This document shows positions 9,421-19,139 of a DNA stretch of 43,164 nt, piece after piece. The position numbers and the translations under genes were made by a program. The DNA comes from Gnetum montanum. Lineage: Eukaryota > Streptophyta > Gnetopsida > Gnetales > Gnetaceae. The stretch is taken from positions 30,789 through 73,952 of the forward strand of contig MNCI01005989.1 of assembly GCA_015680685.1 (NCBI GenBank), given 5' to 3'. Position 1 is the first letter of the stretch; the number at the start of each line of letters is the position of its first letter. The notes beneath the pieces were generated by a model, which ran no database searches, was not told the DNA's origin, and worked only from the letters and a program-made list of their open reading frames with translations.

Positions 9421-11687
9421 TGTAATGAACCACTTCTCCTTGAGTTTTTGTGTTAACGGTTGTAATAGTCTTTCTATGTGTTTGTGTGCATGTTTTGTTG
9501 ACAACTTGTGTGTGCTTTGTTTGGACTATGGTGGGAATGGCCAAATGGAATAGTAATAGTTTTGTTAACCAGATTTTTATATGTTTAATGATTAAATGTT
9601 TAAATACTTTATGCATAAGAAATATGATTTAAAATACATGCTGAGAAATTTTTAAAATAATAGTAAATATATGGGAAAACAAAATATTTTCTATTCTATT
9701 TCAAAAAAGATGCTAAAAAATAGAGGACGATACTCTAAGGTGTATCGCAAAAGCTAAAATAGTTATGTTGAGATGCAAAAGAATGCTCATATTGAGGAAC
9801 CTGATCCATGAATCAGGGGTATCATGTGAAAATACTGTAGCTTTATATTTTATTTTTTAAAAAATTATTTTATTTTATCTAAATTTGATGCATTGCTATT
9901 TTTAGTTTAAAATAGTAAAGTATAAGTACCCTCTCCATTGCTGTAGAAAGGTCACATGATGACCTTTCAAGACTTGTAAGACGATGGGAAAATTCACATC
10001 ATTGATGACCTAAAAAAGAAGGTGCCCTATTTGATTATGTATCTTGAACTGCCCTTATCATAAAACTATTTAAAAACTCTTTCCTTGCATCTTATGACAA
10101 TTCTGAATGATAAAGGGATAGATATTATGTTGGAATGCTTTGTAATTGTCAAGAGGAATTGAACCTGAGATCTAGCAAAATCTGAATTCTAAAATATTAA
10201 AAATTGTTGATTTAGGAATTGAACTTGCAACCTGTGAATATACATATTTTATTGATTTTTTTAGTGATCATGAAGAGAATTGAACTCATGACCCATTGTT
10301 GAAGAGAGAGAGAGAGAGAGAGAGAGAACTTTAAAAAGAAAGAAAAGAATATGAACAGTCCTCAAGAAGTCAATTACAAGAAACCATTCATTATCCCTTA
10401 TTCCACCTACAAATAGGAAGAGGAGGAGAGGAAAAAAAGAGGACACACAAGGCAACTTTAGCTATGTAGACAGAAAAAAGAGGGATAGAACAATAAGGAG
10501 TGTGGCTGAGAAGGGAGAGAAGATTGTGGGAGCTACAAGAGATAACAAGGAGAAAGAAATCAAGGGTGGCATAGCAATCCAATATTCTGATAATTCCTCC
10601 TAGTAAGCAAGATATCTAATCAAGGAGGTAAAATGATCCATCTCTGTTATGTTTAACAATGGCCAGCAAGGGTTGATTTTCTCAAAATTTTCTCTTCTTG
10701 CTTGTCTAACCACCTTCATAATGCTTGTATGAAAATATCAAGATTGTTGCTGTAAGCTTAGATTTTCTTTGAAATACTTTATTACCCTTTTTTGGATCTC
10801 TCCGCCTATCCTATGCACTCTTACACCTAAATGACTTGGATGAGAGTTATTTCTGTAATGATTCAAAAACACCAATAATGATTTGGGGCATTTTTGGTAA
10901 AGGATTGCCAACAAGGGCTATGGATCCTTGATATGAGGATTGGTATCATTGGTAGAAAGTGAGAGTATCCTTGGGCCCATCGATAATTGTGAATGTTTTA
11001 AAATTTTTGAATTCATGGATTTTGGTTGGAGTTTGGTTAATGAATGCTCCCCATTTGAATGCATAAACCTTGGATCTGAATCTTGAATTATACTTTTTCC
11101 CCTATACCTTCTTAAGTCTAATTTTAATATCTTTCTATAAGTTGATGGAGTGGGGGAAAAACCTAGGATGTTAATTTATGGTTGTGATATATCTATTCTT
11201 TGCTATTAAACTTATGAATTTCCTAATTAAATGATTACTAGTAAAATGGTTACAAGAGTTAAATTCAGATCTTGTTTTTGTGTGTGGCTAGAAATTATAT
11301 AATATTATTATGTAATTGAACAAATATGAGATTATCTACTTTTGTGGTCATTTCTTTGGTTTTCAAATGTGCAAATGTTCATGATTAAATATTTATTTTT
11401 AGGTTAAATAATAAAAAAATTGATTTTTTTTAATTTGATAATTCTTGCATAGATATTTTACTATGGCTATTTCTTTATAAAATAATCTCTTGATTCATAA
11501 AAATTAATATTGATTGACTTGTTTTAGAGCTAGATCTAGGCATTGTTGATATCATTTTAATTTTATAGGTTAATGTTAGTTTAATTATTGTAGAAAAAAA
11601 GCCACTTGGGCATTTTCTTTCTTTAACTAGCTTTCTTCCTAGGGGGCTTCAAGTGTTAGCTTTTACTCCCTATGAATGGGTGTTACA
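9421..11687 (-). repeat. Solo LTR of another Ty3/gypsy family, probably Del/Tekay-like
   Basis: The insert has LTR-type termini. Read on the minus strand it starts TGTAACACCC and ends GGTTCATTACA, with a 5-bp terminal inverted repeat (TGTAA/TTACA) and a near-perfect 5-bp TSD. It contains no retroelement coding motif in any frame, as expected for a solo LTR of 2,267 bp. The TGTAACACCC start and large size resemble LTRs of Del/Tekay chromoviruses; that lineage call is inference. The orientation is taken from the TGTAACACCC end. It interrupts the T1 RT. Confidence 0.7.
10303..10328 (+). repeat. (GA)n microsatellite
   Basis: About 13 uninterrupted GA units lie inside the solo LTR. Confidence 0.95.
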
Positions 11688-11692
11688 ATGAT
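11688..11692 (+). other. Right target-site duplication of the 2.27-kb solo LTR
   Basis: ATGAT is the partner of ATAAT at 9416-9420, with one mismatch (a transition). Confidence 0.7.
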
Positions 11693-11876
11693 TATCCTTA
11701 ATATAATAAGTGTTAAGGTTATGAAAATCAATGCATAACCTTAGTTCTCCAATCCATTTTCTAATGGGTACTAAGTTTAATATCCAACTTGAATGTTGCA
11801 TAGGGTAAATAATCTTGGATTCTAAAAGCTTATCAATTCCTACTTTCATCAAGATTTCAATCTTAGGGTTAATAAG
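11688..11876 (-). pseudogene. T1 reverse transcriptase, N-terminal part
   Basis: The translation contains 'INPKIEILMKVGIDKLLESK', then 'IIYPMQHSSWILNLVPI', 'RLCIDFHNLN' and 'YIKDN', which is the Tat-type RT opening. It continues at 9420 after the solo LTR. On its 5' side it abuts the LTR-b insertion at 11877; about 15 residues expected between this part and the upstream linker are missing. Confidence 0.8.
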
Positions 11877-12241
11877 TGATGAGTGATGAGGTACCCCTAT
11901 GCCCAACCATACGAATCACAAAGCATTCTAGCATGATCCGATTGAATTCCATGGACTTTATAGTTTCTAGTGCACTAGTTCTCTAGGAAGTACACTTTAT
12001 GTTAAGGACGTTCATTATCTTCCCAACTACACTTGTGAAGCTCAAGGGTATGGTTTAAGTGTAATTGAGGTACATGATTTTTTGTCATTTTAAGTTTTAT
12101 GTTTCTTGGTACTTAAAGTAAAGAGATGAAGTGGTTTAATAACTAATCTAATTTAACTACTTAACTAACCTCTAACTAGTCCTAACATAAGCATCTAGTC
12201 CCACTTTCCATATACATCTTGAACCCACGTATCCATTACTG

Positions 12242-12343
12242 GGTTACTAAGCACTACACTATTGGGCACACGAAGCAATAATGCTATNACTAGGTTACTA
12301 AGCACTACACTATTGGGCACACGAAGCAATAATGCTATTGGGA
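12242..12343 (+). repeat. 51-bp tandem duplication containing the window's only N
   Basis: The segment 'ggttactaagcactacac' plus about 33 following bases is repeated with period 51 inside LTR-b. The N at 12288 lies near the end of the first unit. An assembly join or a collapsed repeat is possible here. Confidence 0.8.
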
Positions 12344-12719
12344 TTACCAAGCAAATACATGTTTATGCTTGAAGCAATCATACTTATGTGCTTAATCTAT
12401 TTAGCTTAAATAATTAACTAATCACTTAAAGTTTAATTTAGCTTAATTTATCTTAATTAATTACATATTTAATGAAAAAAATGCATGCATAAATAAATCA
12501 TTAACATATTCTTAGTGCTGCAAGGTTTAATCAAAAGGCTCATCTTTATTGCCGTACACACTGGTGTGGTTTAGGTACAACAGTGCTTGAATAAAGATTT
12601 GTACTCTTTCTAACTCTTTCTGTTGACACTCAGAGAAATATTCTAACTTTCAAATGGACAAACTACAAGAGCTCCACTACTACTATGACTTGATGTCCAT
12701 AAACATGGCTAGGATCTTG

Positions 12720-12727
12720 TATTTATA
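12720..12727 (-). promoter_or_regulatory. TATA box of solo LTR-b
   Basis: TATAAATA on the minus strand lies about 155 bp from the LTR 5' end, just after the GGGCC array. In the truncated forward LTR-b the equivalent has decayed to 'ctacaaataca'. Confidence 0.5.
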
Positions 12728-12744
12728 TTTTTTGCTACAAGACT

Positions 12745-12865
12745 ATGTCGACAGGGCCCCATAGACATAGCAAACACTACGTTGATGTGGCCCTGTCGAT
12801 GGGGAAACACCATGTAAACAGGGCCCCATTGACAAGGCTATGTTGACGGAGGCCCATTGATGCAA
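12745..12865 (-). repeat. GGGCC-centred U3 repeat array of LTR-b
   Basis: About four degenerate units of 28-30 bp are present, each built on a plus-strand pattern like CTATGTCGACAGGGCCCC followed by an ATTGAYR-like half. The array occupies the place taken by GATATC motifs in the A-family LTRs. Confidence 0.6.
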
Positions 12866-12882
12866 TGCTTTGATGCTCATCA

Positions 12883-13373
12883 GCAAGTCTAAAATGTGTT
12901 ATCACTAGAAGATTGAAAATTTTAAGATCCTCATAAGTCCAAGCTAGAACATCATTAAATTCGTGTAAAAATTCAATCAAGCTTTGTTTTTCACTAGCAT
13001 GTAAATGAGCTCCTATTCTAACAGGGTAGAGTTGTCCTTTCTTTTGGATTTAAATAGTTTCTATTTTGCCTAACACTTTCCAATTAGTATTTTTAGATAT
13101 TTCTATGGTTTTGGTATGTAAGTCATCAAAAAATGCTTTCCTAGTTGCTATTTTAGGAGATACGTTATTTAAGAATATAACATCCTTTGATATAACTTCT
13201 TCATTAACTTGAGAGAGTTAACATATTGATTACTAAATTCACCTTTGGAAAATAAAGATTCACAAATATGATAATCATTATCAAATACTTGAAAAGAAAA
13301 GACATTATTTGGAATAGAATAAGACTTTACTTTTTCAATAATGATTTTTGAATCCCAAGCATTATGTTTGAAG
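12883..13373 (-). pseudogene. T1 linker between archaeal-type RNase H and RT
   Basis: The 3' end encodes 'DVLAWTYEDLKIFN', the D-V-F-A-W-x-Y-x-D-M motif that precedes RT in OTA-clade elements, followed by 'VITHFRLA'. The upstream part is low-conservation linker that begins like the T2 sequence after 'YSILDNICSFQ'. Many stops are present. It shows that the segment to its right (the RNase H) lies upstream of RT in the element. Confidence 0.65.
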
Positions 13374-13785
13374 GTACATCTACAGTAGTAGCCATTTAAG
13401 CTAGTTCATTAGGGACATAATTTTCTTCTCTTGGCACATGTTTAATGGATATGTGTTCAAACTCCTTAAAAATTTCAAGGATATAAGCTTTATATACTCT
13501 CATGGTGGCATCTTTATTGTCAAAAATTCCATTAACTTGATTTAATATTAGTTGAGAGTCACTATAAATCTTATGTTTGGGTAAGTCATACTATTGAGCT
13601 AGCTTGATCCCATGTATAAGTGCTTAATATTCAACCATGTTATTAGTCATAGGTTGCATGAAATTAACGGCTTTAAGGATAGGAGCCTCACTAGGAGGTA
13701 TGAGCATTATCTCGGCTCCATATCCTTTCTTGGAAGAGGCACCATTTACTCTTAATATCCAAGTATGTAAATGGATAAAATTTGA
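13374..13785 (-). pseudogene. T1 archaeal-type RNase H (aRNH) domain, upstream of RT
   Basis: The translation gives 'TWILRVNGASSKKGYGAEI', then 'TNNMVEY' and 'ALIHGIKLA', 'YSDSQLILNQVNG', and 'EHISIKHVPREENYVPNELA'. This is the pattern of the second, archaeal/plant-type RNase H of Tat elements (V-D-G-S-S, N-N-x-A-E-Y, Y-S-D-S-Q-L, H-V-P-R-E-x-N). The first catalytic Asp is Asn (13746-13744), and stops follow 'VEY' and 'NELA'. It lies between protease and RT, while the gypsy RNase H is in its usual place at 8266-8935. T2 shows the same order. Confidence 0.85.
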
Positions 13786-13886
13786 GAAATTAGCCCTTTA
13801 ATCAATGTGACAATTATCATCATAAAAATTTGGCTTATTTTCTAATGTTTTTATGGCTAAAATCTCATTTATGTCTTTGTCCTTTC

Positions 13887-14580
13887 CTAATGGTGATGGG
13901 TCATCAAAAAGAAATGTTCTCCCATCATGTTGATGATATGGTAAAGTATCTTTATAAATTTCTTCACATTCTGTAAAAGCTTGGTATAAGAAAAATGGTT
14001 TATTTCTAAATCTTTGCTTATATCATCATTCAATATATATTCACCAAGTCCAAGTTCGATAACTCCAACAAAAGGATTGGTATTTTGATTCTCCAAAGAT
14101 TGATTTTGTAGATCAAAAGATGTTGCTAGTTATTTATAAATTAGGTCTCTTGGTATAACAACATATTTATATTTTCCTTTAATATGAATTAACAATTATG
14201 AAAAATTCTATCTAAAGAAGCCCTCAAACTGGGCTCTAAAGGTCATAGATAGAAGCACACCATAAGTAGGTGACATATTAACTACTAAAAGATTTGTATA
14301 ACATGTAAAAGTTGCATATTCACTCCTTTTAATGACTTTACCATAGGTATATTAGATCCATTAAGTTGTATCACACTTCTTACTTGTGGTAGGATTTGTG
14401 CTTCTAACATTTTACATACCTCTAATGGCATGATGCTAACGATTGCATTAGAATCCATTAGGCAGTATTGAACATTCTTTCCTAAAATGATTAAAGTTGT
14501 TAAGAAAGGAGGTTTTTCTTTCTTATTTAACATGAGATTACTTGAATTTTGTATTGAAAAAGCATTGGGACATTCTACAA
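13887..14580 (-). pseudogene. T1 aspartic protease and downstream spacer
   Basis: The core (14533-14285) contains 'KPPFLTTLIILGKNVQYCLMDS' style sequence, given here only in part. The catalytic D-S-G has become D-S-N (14455-14447), followed by 'IMPLEVCKML' and 'VIQLNGSNIPMV'. The spacer 14096-13887 ('ENQNTNPFVGVIELG') aligns with T2 at 41710-41860. The residues expected after the flap region are broken by stops. The protease type is retropepsin-like, upstream of aRNH. Confidence 0.8.
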
Positions 14581-14877
14581 AATGAACTTGTCTTTTAGTT
14601 GTTGAAGATTTTTCTTATTGGTTTTAGGAGTGAAATATTGTTTGGATTACATCTTTCATTTCATGAAAACGTAAAAGATCATACATTGAAATATTGGCCT
14701 TAACTCTTTTCAAATCCTCAAATAAATCATAAGCTTTATGTTCATCTTTAACTTCATGTTGAGGGAGAGTTCTCCTAAGTATAGAAGGTGAGTTTGGTTA
14801 TTGTTGAACATTTACTTGGGATGGTCCCACTTGATTATTTGTGTTATTTTGGCTAGGAACTCTTTTGTTGGAAGAAG
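14581..14877 (-). pseudogene. T1 gag/protease linker up to the A2 insertion
   Basis: It aligns with T2 at about 40920-41270 (the 'NISMYDLL'-like segment and the proline/asparagine-rich linker). It is cut at 14877 by A2 and resumes at 24810. No stand-alone function is assigned. Confidence 0.65.
14873..14877 (+). other. Target-site duplication of A2, left
   Basis: AGAAG is identical to 24810-24814, directly after the A2 3' LTR. The perfect 5-bp TSD defines A2 as one insertion event into T1. Confidence 0.95.
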
Positions 14878-15722
14878 TGATGAGCTACAATATCAAGGCC
14901 ACGATATCACATCCACAATATTGGCTACGTGATATCGGAGCCTTCCAAGCGATATTGGACATTTGATACTGGGGCCTGTCTTGTTGCCTATAAATAAGAG
15001 GCGGGCACACTTGGTTTGGAAATAGTTAGTTAATTAGTCTTAGTTCCTTACCCAAACTCTTGCCTTTTTCTCTTCTTAGATTTAGAATTATTTCTAAGTG
15101 GCCATAGTAGGAGTCATAAAGCGAACAGATCTTTATTCAAGCATTGTGTACCTGAGCACACCTTGTGGCTAGAAATAAAGATGAACTTTGTGATAAACCT
15201 TGTAGTATTCAGAATCGCTTATTTAATGTTATTTATAGTTATTTAATGCCTTCCTTAGTTAATTAATCTTTACTCTCTCCTTGTTAACTCCCCCAAGTAA
15301 GCACACTCAGTACGACCACTTCAAGCATGCATGGAACACTTGGTAACCTAGTAACAATTAGTGTTTGGTAATCCCAGTAGTGTTGCACTAGTTCAAGATG
15401 TGGATGGAAACTGGGAATGGATGCTAGTGTTAGGACTAGTTAGAGTATAGTCGATTAGTTAAACTAAATTAGTTACTTAATTAGTTCACTTCTCCCTTTG
15501 TAGCACCAGGATGTAAAACATAAAAATATATAAAAATCATATACCTCAAGTTTACTTAACCATACAATCATGCTATACAAGTAAGCTTGGGAAGACAATG
15601 ATTGACTAACCCATCTAGGTTTTGTAAAGGTGCATAAGCACTTAGTCCTTGGAATTTGACTAGATCATGTGTGTACACTTGTATTCGTATGGTTGAGCGT
15701 AGGGATACCTCGTCGCTCATCA
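14878..15722 (+). repeat. A2 5' LTR (type a)
   Basis: It runs from TGATGAGC to GCTCATCA, 845 bp. It has a GATATC motif array at about 14890-14975 and TATAAATA at 14989-14996. A likely polyadenylation region with 'aaataaagatgaac' lies near 15170, and the 'cttggtaac' block at about 15340-15385. Confidence 0.95.
14989..14996 (+). promoter_or_regulatory. TATA box of the A2 5' LTR
   Basis: TATAAATA lies 111 bp from the LTR start and is conserved in the other A-family LTRs except the A3 3' LTR. Confidence 0.6.
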
Positions 15723-15723
15723 T

Positions 15724-15741
15724 TAGCGCCGTTGCTAGGGA
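15724..15741 (+). other. A2 primer-binding site, tRNA-Asp type
   Basis: It lies one base after the LTR. It matches TGGCGCCGTTGCCGGGGA at 15 of 18 positions; all three mismatches are G-to-A or C-to-T. It is the best-preserved PBS in the window. Confidence 0.85.
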
Positions 15742-15860
15742 CTTTGTTGTTTGTGCGCTAGCTAGAACTTAGGAAATATTCACATCATTGGAACAAACCC
15801 CTAGGGTTGGTTATCTTACAATTAGTGAAATGAAAAGTATTGCATACTGAATAGAAAATT

Positions 15861-18310
15861 ATGTCTCCTTCTTGTTACAAGAGTGTTTCACGGCCTAGGT
15901 TCGATACAAGGAACAATCAAGGTGTAGTACCCATGATGATCTGCCAGTCCCCCAATAGTTTCACGTGGTATATGTTCATCCCAATGAGTATATACCAAAA
16001 TTTACCTTTATCCTACACCAGGATGAACAACTACATTGGCATGATTTAGAAGGTAACATAGTGCTACCTCTTGATCACTTAGTCCTAGGCATGCTTCTCC
16101 ATGCTCTCACACAAATTAGTATGCATCATTTACATGTAGAGTACGTTGTGCATGATGATGACTCGAGAGAGTATCGACCCATGGAGGCACAACGTCAAAG
16201 GGATCTACAATAGGAGACATCTTATGAATCCATGAAGGGGAAGTTGTCTCAGAATATCCTGTATGTCATAGGTAAAAATGAGGGTGGCGAACCTACCTTA
16301 GGAGGTCTCCCACACAATGATGTTCCTCCCGTTGACTTCAGTGAAGGGGTTGTGTATCAAAATCTTCACTCAAATATCCATAACCCAGATTCTAGTACTG
16401 ACAGATGCAAAGGATCTGAAAAAGGAACATGAACACATGGCAAAGATGGACATTTTGATTGTAACTATGATCGAGGCCATGACCACCGAAGAGAAGGAAG
16501 TAGGCACCATCATGGTGATAGTCCTCCTTCTTCTTCACCTTCATCATGTCCTTCACCCTCTCCTTCAGGATTTGGACATAGTCACAAGGAAAAATACCTT
16601 GAGGATAATGGTAAGTGAAATGGGAATCATAGATAAAGCAGTCGAGAAAGGGGATGAGGGCATTCTAGAGAAACTTATGATGAAAGGAGGGAGAGTAGGA
16701 AACAACATAGGCATCATAGACACCAAAGATAGTATGATCACAATGAATCTCTACTTTCTACCTGAAGTATGCTTGATATAATTGAGGCTGTTAGAATCCC
16801 AACAAGGCATCAAAAAGATAATAGGATCAAAAGATTGGACATGAAAAATATCCCACAATTTGAAGGGGGATGCAACACTGATCCTCAAAATTATTTGCAA
16901 GAATTTCGCAATGCATGTGCCTTGCAAAACATAGAAAATGAGTGGAAAAAACTCAAATTGTTTCCACGGACATTGATCAAGGAAGCGAAAAGTTGGTACT
17001 GGTCCTTAGAACTTGAATCCATTCATCAATGGAGTACCATGTTAAAACTATTCAATGATAAGTATCAAATGTACTCTTTAGTGTCCAACTTGCGAAAGCA
17101 AATCCAAGGATGGAAATAAGGAGGACATGAACCCTTGGATGCTGCCATGGGCTGATATTATGCTCTATTACATTGTTGTCCAAGCCATGGTTACTTGTAA
17201 AGGGAACAACTACGCCATCTCGTAGATGGGCTTAGGAACAAAATGTGAAGAACCCTTGGGACTTATGCCTAAGAAAGGCTATCTAAGCTCAGGGCCCATC
17301 AAGTACAAATATTGTTCAAGAAAGTTACTAAAAAGGAAGGTGAGTTAAGGAAAATAGAGAGTGTAGAAGAATATAATTGAGATCCTTCCCTCCAAAAGAA
17401 GGGAGTTGGATTTTGTGAGGATGAAGAAGAGTCACCACTTGAAGAGATGGTGAATAAGAAAACCTTGCCCACTCAAAAACTTGCATAAGAAGTATCGACA
17501 AAGGTGAACCAAATATGGGACTCCCTAGATAATAGATTTAAAATAGTTCTTAAAATAGTAGAGGAGTCTAGAGAGGAAGGTAGTGATTGAGAAAGGAGAA
17601 AAAAGAGAGAAGTTGAATATGCACATAACAAAGGTAAGGGAAATTTTGCCATCATCAAAGAGGTTGTGGATTTAGATACAGAAAATGATGGTGGATGTAA
17701 GATATGCCAATATGACCATCCTAAGGGATGTTGCCCTGTAATCTCACATTTGCAGGAGTCTAGGGTGTATGCACTCAACCCATGATTAAATAGAAGGCAA
17801 ATACCCAGCAGGTTACCTTATCCCCAAGGTAACCCAAGGCAATTCCACCAACCCTTGATGTATTATCCAAGTGGAACTCCACCACAACCAAATGAGCAGT
17901 ATCAACAGTGGTGGCACCCACAGTCATGCGGAATGCCATCATCACATTAACGATACCCTTATTATCAATCTGACTCATATGGATACTACATGCAATAGCC
18001 AATCTCTCCACATGAATTTACTAGTCACATTGCTCCCCAACCTCACTACCAAGTCCATGAGTATTATAGAACTCCTTCTCCTAGGGGTGATGTCCCACAA
18101 ACATACCATCCTTTTCATCTAGATGCATATATTCCACCCTTAAATCCATTACCTTCTACTCCAGCTATGCAGGGTGAGCATCCTGCCCAACTGTAGCAAT
18201 GCAATGCAATGAGGGCTGTTAATCCTCACCCTACCATTGGTTCATACAATCACACAAAGAAGAGACCTTTCTTTAGAACCAATAGTCCAACCAAGTCCTT
18301 ATAGCCATAA
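15861..18310 (+). pseudogene. gag: A2 gag (capsid polyprotein), decayed
   Basis: The start is the ATG at 15861 ('MSPSCYKS'), conserved in A3. An N-terminal module of about 190 residues ('HPNEYIPKFTFILHQDEQ', 'GMLLHALTQI', 'EYVVHDDDSREYRPMEAQ') follows after a frameshift near 15930. Next come a His/Arg/Ser-rich linker with SPSS repeats (about 16430-16740), the capsid core (16769-17119: 'PQFEGG', 'DPQNYLQEFRNACAL', 'HQWSTMLKLF'), a Glu/Lys-rich helix region, a zinc-knuckle-like motif (17696-17731) and a Pro/Tyr/Gln-rich tail. The frame continues into PR. In-frame stops include those at 16211 and 16430. Confidence 0.85.
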
Positions 18311-18890
18311 GTGGCTAATTGTCCAAATGCCTCACCATCATTCGAGACTTCAAAACTCCCTTCAAATCAAAGGCCACATTCAACGCACATTGTCATGTTG
18401 ATGCATGACATTACTAATTGGATTAAGGCTGGCCATCTTCCTAGGAAATTCTTTGATCCTGTGAGTCCTCTTATATATTTACAAATCGTTGGGAATGAAC
18501 CTTGCAAGGCTCTTTTGGATTCAGGTTTTGGTGTCAACTTAATCTCTCAAGAAATGTACAAATCCTGGAACCTGCCTCCACTAGAAAAGAGTAACATTTG
18601 TTTAGAGCTGGCTGACCAATCCATCACTGTCCCATTAAGACTAGTGGAGGACATTGTTACCACTGTTTGTGGATGGTCGTATCTAGCTAACTTCTTAGTG
18701 ATTCAAGTCAACAATTGTAAGGGGGACTTCCCTATCATAATGGGACGAGCATGACTAAGCATAATTAACACATGCCTAGGAATACATGATCTTTCCCTAG
18801 AGATATCAAAGGAAAATATGTCTAGAAAGATTGAGAAGAAGAAAGTTCTGTGCATCACATACAGTGACATAGGGTGTAATTGCATGTAGA
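18311..18890 (+). pseudogene. A2 aspartic protease
   Basis: The retropepsin active site D-S-G is intact at 18518-18526 ('LLDSGFGVNLI'). 'LELADQSITVPLRLVED' and 'FLVIQVNNCKGDFPIIMGRA' follow, the latter being the Athila counterpart of the C-terminal I-L-G-R motif. A stop (TGA) after 'GRA' at 18752 and one after 'GCNCM' at 18886 interrupt it. It is in the same frame as gag, which suggests one Gag-Pol polyprotein in the ancestor. Confidence 0.85.
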
Positions 18891-19139
18891 AGTCTTGGTT
18901 TGTACAACATGTAACATTGCCTACATGCAACCAATGTGCAAGGTAACTAACATACAAAGGTGCCTGTATGCAGAAATCACAAGATAAGAAGGCACTCAGT
19001 GGCTGACAGCTAACCAAGAGAGCAACTTAATTATATGTAGGGAACCAATTGAGGGTTTGACTTGCACTTACATCGATAGCATAGACACATTAGAGCAAGC
19101 CCATCCCTAACTTTCAAGTCTTGACATTGAAAATATCAA

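Larger units (their letters stand above)
11877..12882 (-). repeat. Solo LTR-b, full length
   Basis: On the minus strand it runs from TGATGAGC (12882) to ACTCATCA (11877), 1,006 bp. It has TATAAATA at 12727-12720, a GGGCC-rich repeat array in U3 (12745-12865) and an R-U5 half homologous to the A-family LTRs. No PBS or internal sequence flanks it; both sides are T1 RT-region sequence. The flanking pentamers, ATAAG (11872-11876) and GCAAG (12883-12887), agree at only 3 of 5 positions, so the TSD is weak and one flank may have been altered by deletion. Confidence 0.75.

Noticed and set aside
10261-10582. Minus-strand frames through the GA microsatellite
   Set aside because: Leu/Ser repeats from (TC)n translation inside a solo LTR; not coding.
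12242-12343. CRISPR-like or satellite array
   Set aside because: Only two units with no spacers, lying within an LTR.
6040-12882. The two LTR-b copies as the LTR pair of one element
   Set aside because: They are in opposite orientation, neither is next to a PBS, and the DNA between them is T1 plus a different solo LTR.
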